Shown: positions 1-9,700 of the stretch, piece after piece
Layout: each line of letters opens with the position of its first letter
Position numbering within the stretch: position 1 is the first letter of the stretch
From: FEB-22 sp003105195
GTDB taxonomy: Bacteria > Pseudomonadota > Alphaproteobacteria > Rhizobiales > Xanthobacteraceae
Length of the DNA stretch: 64,000 nucleotides
Direction: 5' to 3'
NCBI GenBank assembly: GCA_027493405.1
Contig: JAOSKV010000048.1
Location: forward strand, 1 to 64,000
Translations under genes and position numbers: made by a program
The notes under the pieces: model-generated
The model's input: only the letters and a program-made list of their open reading frames with translations
Databases searched by the model: none
Told to the model about the DNA's origin: nothing

Positions 1-255
1 GCTCACCGGATTCCCAACGACGACGCCGAGCGCAACCCCGCGACCGCGCACATGTTCATCATCAATCCGCTGTCCGGGATGCGCATGGACAATCTCTTTT
101 CCACCCATCCCGCGACCGAGAACCGGATCGCCGCCCTGCGCGCCTTCGCGAACGAGATCGGCGGTTCCGGCTATCGCGCCTCGCCGACGCCGCGCGCCGG
201 CGCGCCGCGCGGCCCGTGGGGCGGCGCGAGCCGGCCGCGCGGCCCGTGGGGATGA
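1..255 (+). CDS. htpX: HtpX-type membrane zinc metalloprotease, C-terminal fragment
   Basis: This is the last 84 residues of an M48-family HtpX protease, a membrane zinc metalloprotease that removes damaged membrane proteins. The frame is open from base 1, so the start, membrane segments and HExxH zinc site lie before the window. What can be seen is the late family signature NPATAH followed by FIINPLSG, then LFSTHPATENRIAAL. The protein ends in a short low-complexity G/P/R tail in which RGPWG occurs twice. rsmB follows on the same strand after 137 bases, a neighbour order often seen in alphaproteobacteria. The family call is secure; activity cannot be judged from this fragment. Confidence 0.9.
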   Translation, partial: AHRIPNDDAERNPATAHMFIINPLSGMRMDNLFSTHPATENRIAALRAFANEIGGSGYRASPTPRAGAPRGPWGGASRPRGPWG

Positions 256-392
256 GACGCGCGGTTTCGCGCCGCGTGGCACGAAATCGCAAGCCATCAC
301 ATCTCTGCCAAGCTATGGTGGAACGATAATCCGGCGCGCCCGTTGCTCGTGGGCCAGCGGGGCACCGATACGGACAGTTCAGATCGTTCTCC

Positions 393-1733
393 ATGGCAAA
401 TCCCCGACGTGCAGCGCCTGCGGTCGTTCCCGGCCTCGCCGCGCGCCGTGTCGCGGTCGAGGTTCTCGAGGGCGTGCTGCGCCGGCATCGGCCACTCGAC
501 GAACTGCTCGACGGCGCCGAGGCGCAGCCCGGCATTGCGGGTCTCGCCGAGCGCGACCGCGCCTTCATGCGCAAGCTCGTCGCCACCACCCTGCGCCGCT
601 TCGGTACCCTGCGCGCGGTGCTCGCGCGCTATCTCGAGCGCGGTCCCCCCGCGGATGCGCCGCGCGTCGAGTCCGTTCTCCTGCTCGGCGCCGCCCAGCT
701 GCTCTTCCTCGACGTGCCGGATCACGCGGCTGTCGATCTCGGCGTGCGCCTCGCCCAGGCCGACCGTCGCGCCGCCCGCTATGCGGGGCTGGTGAATGCG
801 GTGCTGCGGCGCGTGACCCGCGAAGGCGCGGGCGATCTCGCGGCACTCGATTCCCCCTCGCTCGATACGCCGGGCTGGCTGCTCGCCCGCTGGCAGCGCC
901 ACTACGGCGTCGAGACCGCGCGCGCCATCGCGCAGGCGCAGCGCCAGGAGCCGCCGCTCGATCTCACCGTGAAGTCGGACCCCGAGAGCTGGGCGCAGCG
1001 CCTGCGCGGCCGCGTCCTGCCGACCGGTACGGTCAGGACGATTGCCCACGGCCCCGTCTCGCTCCTGCCCGGTTATGTGGAAGGCGCCTGGTGGGTTCAG
1101 GACGCGGCGGCCGCGCTCCCCGCGCGCCTCGTCGGATCGCCGGCCGGCCGGCGCGTCGCCGATCTCTGTGCGGCGCCGGGCGGCAAGACCGCGCAGCTGG
1201 CGCTCGCGGGCGCCCGCGTGACCGCGGTCGACCGCTCGCCGACGCGGCTCGGCCGATTGCGCGACAACCTCGCACGGCTTGGTCTCGCGGCCGAGACCGT
1301 GACCGCGGACGTCACCGAGTGGCAGGCCGAACCGTTCGAGGCCGTGCTGGTCGACGCGCCCTGCTCCTCGACCGGTACGATCCGCCGGCATCCCGACATT
1401 CCCTGGCTCAAGCGGGAGGAGGACATGGGCGCCCTCATCGACCTGCAGCGGCGCCTGCTCGATCGCGCCGTCGCTCTGACGGCGCCGGGCGGCACCCTGG
1501 TCTACTGTACCTGCTCGCTCGAGGCCGAGGAGGGGGAGGCCCAGATCGAGGCCCTGCTGGCGCGCCACGGCGACCTGCGCCGGCAACCCATTACCGCCGC
1601 CGAGGTCGGGGGCTGCAGCGAATTCGTCACTCCGGTAGGCGATCTGCGGACCTTGCCGTGCCACCTGCCGGACGAAGAGCCGCGCATGGCGGGACTCGAC
1701 GGCTTCTATGCGGCGCGCCTGACGCGGACCTGA
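393..1733 (+). CDS. rsmB: 16S rRNA (cytosine-967-C5)-methyltransferase RsmB
   Basis: RsmB methylates C967 of 16S rRNA using S-adenosylmethionine. The 446-residue protein has an N-terminal NusB-like RNA-binding domain (about residues 15-150) and a C-terminal Rossmann methyltransferase domain. The SAM loop reads CAAPGGKT from C259. The two family cysteines are present: DAPCSSTG with C324 (release) and YCTCSLEAEEGE with C374 (nucleophile). Length is normal for the family. No strong ribosome-binding site precedes the ATG; it was chosen because the NusB-like domain begins within the first 20 residues. A heparinase-like gene follows on the same strand and purH after it, a common alphaproteobacterial order. 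Confidence 0.93.
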   Translation: MANPRRAAPAVVPGLAARRVAVEVLEGVLRRHRPLDELLDGAEAQPGIAGLAERDRAFMRKLVATTLRRFGTLRAVLARYLERGPPADAPRVESVLLLGAAQLLFLDVPDHAAVDLGVRLAQADRRAARYAGLVNAVLRRVTREGAGDLAALDSPSLDTPGWLLARWQRHYGVETARAIAQAQRQEPPLDLTVKSDPESWAQRLRGRVLPTGTVRTIAHGPVSLLPGYVEGAWWVQDAAAALPARLVGSPAGRRVADLCAAPGGKTAQLALAGARVTAVDRSPTRLGRLRDNLARLGLAAETVTADVTEWQAEPFEAVLVDAPCSSTGTIRRHPDIPWLKREEDMGALIDLQRRLLDRAVALTAPGGTLVYCTCSLEAEEGEAQIEALLARHGDLRRQPITAAEVGGCSEFVTPVGDLRTLPCHLPDEEPRMAGLDGFYAARLTRT

Positions 1734-1860
1734 GTCACCCTTTTCCTGCCGGGTTTACCCAGTCGGGTAGGTTCGGTTGCCGCGAATCACCCGGACGCTA
1801 TCTTGTGGCCTCTTGCGGGACGACCGGCGCCCGCAGGTGTGAAGGGGGCGAGGGGCGCGC

Positions 1861-3609
1861 ATGGCCCGCGGGTCTGTCGCGGAGCAAATGAAGCTTGCGC
1901 TGTTTTCGGCGCGTAGCGGGCTGCGCATGGCCGCGGGCCGCGTCAGCCCCTTGTTGCGCTGGCGGTTGGCCCCGGCTTCCGACCGTCTCCTGATCGCGCC
2001 CCAGGATCTGCGCACCGCCGATCCCACGCGCGCGAGCGAGATCTATGCGGGGCGCTTCGCCTTTGCGGGCAAGATCGTCGCCTGCGACGGCCGCTCCCCC
2101 TTCGAGATGGAGCCGCCCTCGGAGGAATGGGCCGATACCTTGCTGGGCTTCGGCTGGCTGCGCCACCTGCGGGCCGCCGAATCGGGCATCACGCGCGCCA
2201 ATGCCCGCGCGCTCGTGGACGAGTGGATGTCCCTGCAGACCTCGCACGGCGTCGGCGCCTGGCGTCCCGAGATCGTGGCGCGGCGCATCATCTCCTGGTT
2301 GAGCCAGGCACCATTGCTGCTCAACGAAGCCGACATGCGCTTCTACCGCCGCTTCCTGCGCAACCTGACCCGGCAGGTGCGGTATCTGCGCCGCGCACTG
2401 CCAGCCGCGCGCGAGGGCGTCCCGCGCCTGCAGGCGATCATTGCGCTCACCTATGCGGGCCTGTGCATGCAGGGACAGGCGCGCCTGCTCAAGACGATGA
2501 CCGGCCGGCTGATCGCCGAGCTTGGGCGCCAGGTCCTGCCCGACGGCGGCCATGTGAGCCGCAATCCCGGCGTGCTGATCGAGCTTCTGCTCGATCTCCT
2601 GCCGCTGCGGCAGGCCTATGCGGCGCGCAACGTGCCGCCGCCGCCCGCGCTGCTCAATGCCATCGACCGCATGATGCCGATGCTGCGCTTCTTCCGGCAC
2701 GGCGACGGCAGCTTCGGCCTGTTCAACGGGATGGGGCCGACCGCGCCGGACCTGCTCGCGACCGTGCTCGCCTATGATGATGCGCGCGGCGCGCCGGTCA
2801 CCAACGCGCCGCACGCGGGATATCAGCGCCTGCAGGGGGGAGAGACCGTGATGCTGGTCGACACCGGCCGTCCGCCGCCGCTCGCCATGAGCCAGGAAGC
2901 GGATGCCGGCTGCCTCTCCTTCGAGCTCTCGTCCAAGACCTACCGGATCGTGGTGAATTGCGGACTCCCGGCCACCAGCCGCGAGACTTGGCGCGAGGTG
3001 GCGCGCGCCACTGCCGCGCATTCCACGGTCACCTTCAACGACACCTCCTCGGCCCGATTCCTCGCCACCGGCCCGCTGCGACGCCTGGTCGGATCGCCCA
3101 TCGTCTCGGGACCGACCGACGTGCCGGTGACGCGGCTCGACGACGAGGCCGGGCCGGCGCTGCGCGCCTCTCACAACGGCTATGCGGACCGCTACGGCGT
3201 CGTGCACCAGCGCAGCCTGTGGCTGACGGCGGACGGTCGCCGGCTCGAAGGCGAGGACATGTTCCTGCCCGCGCGCGGCAACAAGCTGCCCTCGGGGCGC
3301 CCCGACCTGTTCGCGGTGCGCTTTCATCTTCATCCCCTCGTCAAGGTGAGCCGGCTCTCCGACGGCCGCGGCGCCATGCTGATGCTGCCGAACCGCGAGG
3401 TCTGGACCTTCGCGGCGCGGGAGGACCAGGTCGAGCTGGAGGAAAGCGTCTTTCTGGCCGGTCCCGACGGTCCGCGCCGGACGACGCAAATCGTGATCTA
3501 CGGACAGGCCCGACAGGCCTCGCACGTGCAGTGGACTTTCGCGTATGTGGAGCCGGCCGAATCGCATCCGCGCCGATCCTCCCGCAGGGAACCCGAGCTG
3601 CCGCTATGA
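1861..3609 (+). CDS. heparinase II/III family protein
   Basis: The 582-residue product belongs to the heparinase II/III-like family: a helical N-terminal half (an alpha/alpha-toroid in solved relatives) and a beta-sandwich C-terminal half of the kind that starts near LSFELSSKTYRIVVNCG here. Members with this gene order are conserved between rsmB and purH in alphaproteobacteria, but their substrate is not established; a role on a uronic-acid-containing cell-envelope polymer is only a guess. The ATG has a GAGGGG ribosome-binding site six bases upstream. No signal peptide is evident, unlike secreted lyases. The stop overlaps the purH start as ATGA, so the two are translationally coupled. Confidence 0.85.
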   Translation: MARGSVAEQMKLALFSARSGLRMAAGRVSPLLRWRLAPASDRLLIAPQDLRTADPTRASEIYAGRFAFAGKIVACDGRSPFEMEPPSEEWADTLLGFGWLRHLRAAESGITRANARALVDEWMSLQTSHGVGAWRPEIVARRIISWLSQAPLLLNEADMRFYRRFLRNLTRQVRYLRRALPAAREGVPRLQAIIALTYAGLCMQGQARLLKTMTGRLIAELGRQVLPDGGHVSRNPGVLIELLLDLLPLRQAYAARNVPPPPALLNAIDRMMPMLRFFRHGDGSFGLFNGMGPTAPDLLATVLAYDDARGAPVTNAPHAGYQRLQGGETVMLVDTGRPPPLAMSQEADAGCLSFELSSKTYRIVVNCGLPATSRETWREVARATAAHSTVTFNDTSSARFLATGPLRRLVGSPIVSGPTDVPVTRLDDEAGPALRASHNGYADRYGVVHQRSLWLTADGRRLEGEDMFLPARGNKLPSGRPDLFAVRFHLHPLVKVSRLSDGRGAMLMLPNREVWTFAAREDQVELEESVFLAGPDGPRRTTQIVIYGQARQASHVQWTFAYVEPAESHPRRSSRREPELPL

Positions 3610-5198
3610 CCCAAGGCCACCGCCGCGTCGCCCGTGCACTTCTCTCCGTCTCCGACAAGACCGGCCTGCTCGATTTCGCCCGCGCGCTCGCGGCGCGCGG
3701 AATCGAGCTCGTCTCCACGGGCGGCACGCGCAAGGCGCTCGCCGATGCCGGGCTCGCGGTGCGCGACGTCTCCGACCTCACGGGCTTTCCCGAGATGATG
3801 GACGGGCGCGTGAAGACCCTGCATCCCAAGGTGCATGGCGGCCTGCTCGCGATCCGCGACGACGAAGCTCATCGCGCAGCGATGAGCCACCATGGCATCG
3901 CACCGATCGACCTCCTGGTGGTCAATCTCTATCCCTTCGAGGCGACGGTCGCGAAGGGCGCGCCGTTCGCCGACTGCGTCGAGAACATCGACATCGGCGG
4001 ACCGGCCATGATCCGCGCCGCCGCCAAGAATCACGCCGATGTCGCGGTGGTGGTCGAGCCCGAGGACTATGCCGGCGTGCTCGCCGAGCTCTCCGCGCAT
4101 GACGGCGCCACCACCCTGGCGTTGCGCAAGGCGCTCGCGGCCAAGGCCTATGCGCGCACCGCCGCCTACGACGCCGCGATCTCGGGCTGGTTCGCGGCCG
4201 AGCTCGACGATGCGGCCCCCTCCTACCGCGCCTTCGGCGGCCGTCTCGTCGAGGCGCTGCGCTACGGCGAGAACCCGCACCAGAGCGCGGCCTTCTACCG
4301 TACGGCCGAGACGCGCTTCGGCGTCGCCACCGCGCGCCAGGTACAGGGCAAGCAGCTCTCCTACAACAACATCAACGACACCGACGCGGCCTACGAATGC
4401 GTCGCCGAGCTCGACCCCGCGCGCACGGCCGGCTGCGTCATCGTCAAGCACGCCAATCCCTGCGGCGTGGCGGAGGGCGCGAGCCTGCTCGAGGCCTATC
4501 GCAAGGCGCTCGCTTGCGATCCGGTCTCGGCCTTCGGCGGCATCGTCGCGCTCAACCGCCCGCTCGACGCGGAGGCCGCGCGGGCCATCACGGAGATCTT
4601 CACCGAGGTGATCATCGCGCCGGACGCGAGCGCGGAGGCGATCGCCATCGTGGGCGCGAAGAAGAACCTCCGGCTCCTGCTCGCGGGCGGCCTGCCCGAT
4701 CCGCGCGCGCGCGGCCTCACCGCCAAGACCGTGGCGGGCGGGCTCCTGGTGCAGTCGCGCGACAATGCGGTGGTCGAGGAGATGCAGCTGCGCACCGTGA
4801 CCCGGCGCAGCCCGAGCGAGGCCGAGCTCGCGGACCTGCGCTTCGCCTTCCGGGTCGCCAAGCACGTGAAGTCGAACACCATCGTCTACGCCAAGGACCG
4901 CGCCACGGTGGGCATCGGCGCCGGCCAGATGAGCCGCGTCGATTCGGCGCGCATCGCGGCGCGCAAGGCCGAGGACGCGGCGCGCGAGGCGAAGCTGCCG
5001 GCGCCGCCGACCCGGGGCTCGGTGGTCGCCTCCGACGCCTTCTTTCCGTTCGCCGACGGGCTCCTGGTCGCGATCGAGGCCGGCGCCACCGCGGTGGTTC
5101 AGCCGGGCGGGTCGATGCGCGACGACGAGGTGATCAAGGCGGCGGACGACCACGGCATCGCCATGGTGTTCACCGGCGTGCGCCACTTCCGACACTGA
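3606..5198 (+). CDS. purH: bifunctional AICAR transformylase / IMP cyclohydrolase PurH
   Basis: PurH carries out the last two steps of IMP synthesis: formylation of AICAR by 10-formyl-THF and ring closure. The start is the ATG that overlaps the heparinase stop codon, giving 530 residues, the usual length. The N-terminal MGS-like cyclohydrolase domain (about 1-150) begins RRVARALLSVSDKTGLLDFA and contains KTLHPKVHGG. The transformylase half carries the catalytic Lys-His pair in IVKHANPCG (K281, H282), and SAFGGIVALN. The C-terminus ends GVRHFRH, as expected. It converges with the MFS gene on the other strand, the coding ends overlapping by 29 bases. Confidence 0.97.
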   Translation: MTQGHRRVARALLSVSDKTGLLDFARALAARGIELVSTGGTRKALADAGLAVRDVSDLTGFPEMMDGRVKTLHPKVHGGLLAIRDDEAHRAAMSHHGIAPIDLLVVNLYPFEATVAKGAPFADCVENIDIGGPAMIRAAAKNHADVAVVVEPEDYAGVLAELSAHDGATTLALRKALAAKAYARTAAYDAAISGWFAAELDDAAPSYRAFGGRLVEALRYGENPHQSAAFYRTAETRFGVATARQVQGKQLSYNNINDTDAAYECVAELDPARTAGCVIVKHANPCGVAEGASLLEAYRKALACDPVSAFGGIVALNRPLDAEAARAITEIFTEVIIAPDASAEAIAIVGAKKNLRLLLAGGLPDPRARGLTAKTVAGGLLVQSRDNAVVEEMQLRTVTRRSPSEAELADLRFAFRVAKHVKSNTIVYAKDRATVGIGAGQMSRVDSARIAARKAEDAAREAKLPAPPTRGSVVASDAFFPFADGLLVAIEAGATAVVQPGGSMRDDEVIKAADDHGIAMVFTGVRHFRH

Positions 5199-6549
5199 CG
5201 AAGCTCAGCACCAGCGCGCCCATCGCGAAAAAGCCGATCAGCACGGCCATTCCGGCCTTCTGGCTCGCCGCCGCCGTGGTCACGACCGCGACCAGGAAGG
5301 GCCCGAGGAACGACGTCACCTTGCCCGACAGGGCGAACAGGCCGAAGTACTGGGTGACCTTCTCGGCCGGCGCGAGCCGCACCAGCAGCGTGCGCGAGGC
5401 GGCCTGCGCGGGCCCGACCACCAGGCCGATCACCAGGCCGATCGCGATGTAGACCCGCTCGCCGGCGGCCGCGAACATGGCGGCACCCGGTTCCGGAGGG
5501 GCGACCGGCACGACGAAGAAGACGTAGTCGCGCCCGATCGAGAGGAAGGCCGCGATCGAGAGCATCAGGGTGATCAGGCTGCCGATGATCACGGGCTTCG
5601 GCCCGAAGCGGTCGTCGAGCTTGCCGCCCAGATAGGCGCCGATGGTCGCCGTGACGTTGAGCAGGATGCCGAAGATGCCGATCTGGATGGTGCCCCAGCC
5701 GAAGGTGCCGGCCGCGTAGATGCCGCCGAACGCGAACAGGGCGACCATGCCGTCCGTGTAGATCAGGTTGGCGATCAGGAACATCATGGTGTCGCGATGG
5801 CGCGGCAGCCGGCGCACGGTGTCGGCCACCATGGCGAGCCCGGTGCGGATCGCGGTGCGCAGCGGCAGGCCCGGGGGCCGGTCCGGGGTGAACAGGAACA
5901 GGGGCAGGATGAACACCACGAACCAGATCGCGGTGAGCGGACCCGCCGCACGGTCGCCCTCGCGCAGCACCGGATCGAGGTCGAACAGCGGCGCGATGCC
6001 GAGGAGTGTCTTGCCGGTCTGCGGATTGCCGGCCAGGAAGCCGAGCACGATGACCAGGCTCACCAGCCCGCCGATATAGCCGGTGGCCCACCCGGTGCCG
6101 GACAGGCGGCCGACCTGGTGCGGCGGTACCAGCGACGGCATCATGGCATTGGTGAAGACGGTGGCGAACTCGATGCCGATGGTGCCGATCACGTAGGCGC
6201 ACAGCACCAGAGCGATGGTCGACGCGTCGCCCGGCTTGCCGAGCCAGAGCGTCGATGCGCCGACGACGATCAGGAGGCCGAACGCCGCGATCCAGGGCTT
6301 GCGCCGTCCGCCCGCATCCGCGATGGCGCCGAGCACCGGCGAGCAGAACGCGATGACGATCCCCGCGGCCGCGGTCGCGAAGCCCCACAGCGCCTGTCCC
6401 TGCACCGGATCGGCGGCGATCGCGGTGGCGAAGAACGGCGCATAGACGAAGGTGATGATCAGCGTGAAGTACGGCTGCGCGGCCCAGTCGAACAGCACCC
6501 ACCCGGCGATCGCGGGGCGCGAGGCGGATCTGACGGCCGACGCGGTCAT
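5170..6549 (-). CDS. MFS transporter, UMF1 (Atg22-like) type
   Basis: A 459-residue polytopic membrane protein with about 12 hydrophobic segments. The N-terminus, AGWVLFDWAAQPYFTLIITF, is the signature of the UMF1 (unknown major facilitator)/Atg22-like branch of MFS carriers in bacteria. The conserved GAIADAGGRRKPWI loop between TM2 and TM3 is present. The substrate is unknown. An upstream ATG at 6660 is in frame, but its extra 37 residues are Arg/Ser-rich and unlike the family; the ATG at 6549 puts the first membrane segment where expected. The gene is co-oriented with the glutamate dehydrogenase 180 bases upstream and may be transcribed with it. Confidence 0.85.
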   Translation of the reverse strand: MTASAVRSASRPAIAGWVLFDWAAQPYFTLIITFVYAPFFATAIAADPVQGQALWGFATAAAGIVIAFCSPVLGAIADAGGRRKPWIAAFGLLIVVGASTLWLGKPGDASTIALVLCAYVIGTIGIEFATVFTNAMMPSLVPPHQVGRLSGTGWATGYIGGLVSLVIVLGFLAGNPQTGKTLLGIAPLFDLDPVLREGDRAAGPLTAIWFVVFILPLFLFTPDRPPGLPLRTAIRTGLAMVADTVRRLPRHRDTMMFLIANLIYTDGMVALFAFGGIYAAGTFGWGTIQIGIFGILLNVTATIGAYLGGKLDDRFGPKPVIIGSLITLMLSIAAFLSIGRDYVFFVVPVAPPEPGAAMFAAAGERVYIAIGLVIGLVVGPAQAASRTLLVRLAPAEKVTQYFGLFALSGKVTSFLGPFLVAVVTTAAASQKAGMAVLIGFFAMGALVLSFVSVGSGARR

Positions 6550-6729
6550 GGACGACGCGGTGATGGACGGAGGCAGCGAACCTCTCCCCCTCGAGAGGCC
6601 GTGCCATCGGCCTTGGACTGTGCCTTGGCAGCGGCGAATCACGCCCGCGAAATCTACCACACAACCGCGCGCCGACGTGCAACCGCCGCAGGTTGCAGAG
6701 GTTGCGTCGTGCGCCCGGGCACGCGGCGG

Positions 6730-9700
6730 TCAATCGCGCACGAGGTCCCCGAGCAGGCCGGCCGCGACCGCGAGCTTCGAAAGCGTCAGCCCCGAGCTGG
6801 TCATGTCCTGCATGGTCATGCGGATCCGATCGACCTCCCCGGTCCGCGGCGCGACCCACGCCTCGATAGCGGCCGCGCCCGCGGCGCCGCTGCCGAGCAT
6901 CTGCGCCGCGATGCGCCGCTCCGATTCGGCGATCGAGTCGAGCGCCCGGTCCCGCACCAGCCAGTCGTAGTGGTCCGTGACGCGGACGTCCCGCGCGGCG
7001 CCGCGGATGCGATCGAGCCGAAAGACGGCGCCGGCCGCGAAGTAGGTCGCGGCGACGTCCGCCACCGGCCGCTGCGTCCGGTCCGCGACCAGCACCACGT
7101 CGGCCGCGGCCGAGAGCGCCGGCAGCCGCGCGATCTGCCGGGCGAGCGCCTCGGGCACGCCGGCGCCCGCGAGATCCGCACGGCGGGCCTGCTGCGCGGC
7201 CAGCGCATCGGGCGGCAGCACCCGGTCGAGTTCCGACGCGACCGCGGCGATGCCGGCGCGATAGTGCTCGATCACGCCGGCAAGCCCCTGCGAAAGATCG
7301 TGGTGGCGCAGGAACCAGACGATGCGGTCGAGCAGCAGGTCCTGCACAGCCGCATAGAGGTCGAGCTGCAGCCGGCCCGCGACCTTCGCATCGAGCCCGT
7401 CGATCTCGCCGTTGAGCTCGGTCAGCCCATAGCTGTTGCGCACCGCCGTGAAGGCGGCCGCGATGGCGGCGGGCGTCGCCCCGGTCTGGTCCGCGATGCG
7501 CACCACCAGCGAGGCCCCGCCCCGGTTGATCATCGCGTTGGAGAGCTGCGTCGAGATGATCTCGCGGCGCAGCCGATGGCTCTCGACGGCCTCGGGAAAG
7601 CGCTCGACCAGCGCGCGCGGAAAATAGCGCGCGAGCTCGCGTCCCAGGTAGGGATCGTCCGGCACCTCGGAGTCGAGCAGGTCGCCGTGCAGCGCCAGCT
7701 TGGCATAGGCGAGCAGGACGGCGAGCTCGGGGCGGGTGAGCCCCTGCTCCCGCTTGCGGCGTTCGGCGATCTCCATGTCGTCGGGCAGGAACTCGATCGC
7801 GCGGTCGAGCATGCCGCGCGCCTCGAGCGCGTGCATGAGGCGCTGCTGGAAGCCGAGCTCGTCGAGGCCGCGCCGCTGCGTCAGAGAGAGCGCGAGCGTC
7901 TGCTGGTAGTTGTTGCGCAGCACCAGGCTCGCGACCTCGTCGGTCATGCCCGCGAGCAGGCCGTCGCGCTCCTTCACGCCGAGCGTACCGGCGCGCACCG
8001 GGGCACTGAGCGCGATCTTGATGTTGACCTCGACGTCCGACGTGTTGACACCCGCCGAGTTGTCGATCGCGTCGGTGTTGAGCCGGATGCCGCGCGTCGC
8101 CGCCTCGATGCGGCCGCGCTGGGTCACGCCGAGATTGGCGCCTTCCCCGATCACCCGGCAACGCAGCTGCGCGGCAGCGACGCGGATCGGGTCGTTGGCC
8201 TTGTCGCCGACCTGGTCGTCGGATTCGGCGGAGGCGCGCACGAACGTCCCGATGCCGCCGAACCAGAGCAGGTCCGCCTCGAGCCGCAGGATCGCGTTCA
8301 TGACCTGCTGCGGCGTCGCCTTGGCGGCGCCGAGGCCGAGCAGCCTCTGCGCCGGCTCGCCGAGCTGGATCTCCTTGGCGTTGCGCGCATAGACCCCGCC
8401 GCCCGCGGAGATGCGGGAGCGGTCGTAGTCCTGCCAGCTCGAGCGCGGCATGGCGAACAGCCGCTTGCGTTCCTCGAAGCTCGTCTGCGGGTCCGGATCC
8501 GGATCGATGAAGATGTCGCGGTGATCGAAGGCCGCGACCAGCCGGATGGTTCGCTCCAGCAGCATGCCGTTGCCGAACACGTCGCCCGACATGTCGCCGA
8601 CGCCCGCGACCGTGAACGGCGTCGTCGTGATGTCGACGTCCATTTCACGGAAGTGGCGGCGCACCGCCTCCCAGGCGCCGCGCGCCGTGATGCCCATGGC
8701 CTTATGGTCGTAGCCCGCGGAGCCTCCCGATGCGAAGGCGTCGCCGAGCCAGAAGCCGTGCTCCAGCGCGATTCCGTTCGCGGTGTCCGAGAAGGTCGCC
8801 GTGCCCTTGTCGGCCGCGACCACCAGATAGGGATCGTCGCCGTCGTGCCGCACCACGTTGGCGGGCGGGACGATGCCGTCCGGACCGAGATTGTCGGTGA
8901 TGTCGAGCAGGGTCGAGACGAACATCGTATAGGCCGCGATGCCCTCGGCTTGGACCTGGTCGCGCGGCATGCCCGGCGCCAGGTGCTTCGGGACGAAGCC
9001 GCCCTTGGCGCCGACCGGCACGATCACGGCGTTCTTGACTTGCTGCGCCTTGACGAGGCCGAGCACCTCGGTGCGGAAGTCCTGTGGCCGGTCCGACCAG
9101 CGGATACCGCCGCGCGCCACCTTGCCGAAACGCAGGTGCACGCCCTCGACGCGCGGCGAGTAGACGAAGATCTCGTACAGGGGGCGCGGCAGCGGCAGTC
9201 CCTCGATGCGGCGGCTGTCGAACTTGATTGCGATCGTCGCCTTCGGCTGGCCGCCGACGTCGATCTGGTAGAAATTGGTGCGCAGCGCCGACTGCACGGC
9301 ATTGAGGAAGTGGCGCAGGATCCGATCCTCGTCGAGGCTCTCGACCGCGGCCAGCGCCTCTTCGATCGCCCGCGCGGCCTCGCGCTCGCGACTGCCGCGC
9401 TCCTCCCCCGCGAGATCGACACGCGGGTCGAAGCGGAGATGGAACAGCCGCACCAGGGCCGAGGCGACGCCGGCGTGCTTGCGCAGCGTCGCCCACAAGT
9501 AGTCCTGGGAATAGGCGACCCGGATCTGGCGCAGGAATCGCGAGATCGCACGCAGCAGCGCCACCTCGCGCCACTGCAGCCCGGTCGCGAGCACCAGCGC
9601 GTTATAGCCGTCGTTCTCGGCGCGGCCGCGCATCACCACGATGAAGCAGGCCTCGAGCCGCTGCTTCAAGGCGTCGAGATCGAAGCTGCCGGCCTCGCCC

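Noticed and set aside
255..392. A small gene between htpX and rsmB, as in some relatives
   Set aside because: No open frame with a start and a family-like sequence is present in the gap.
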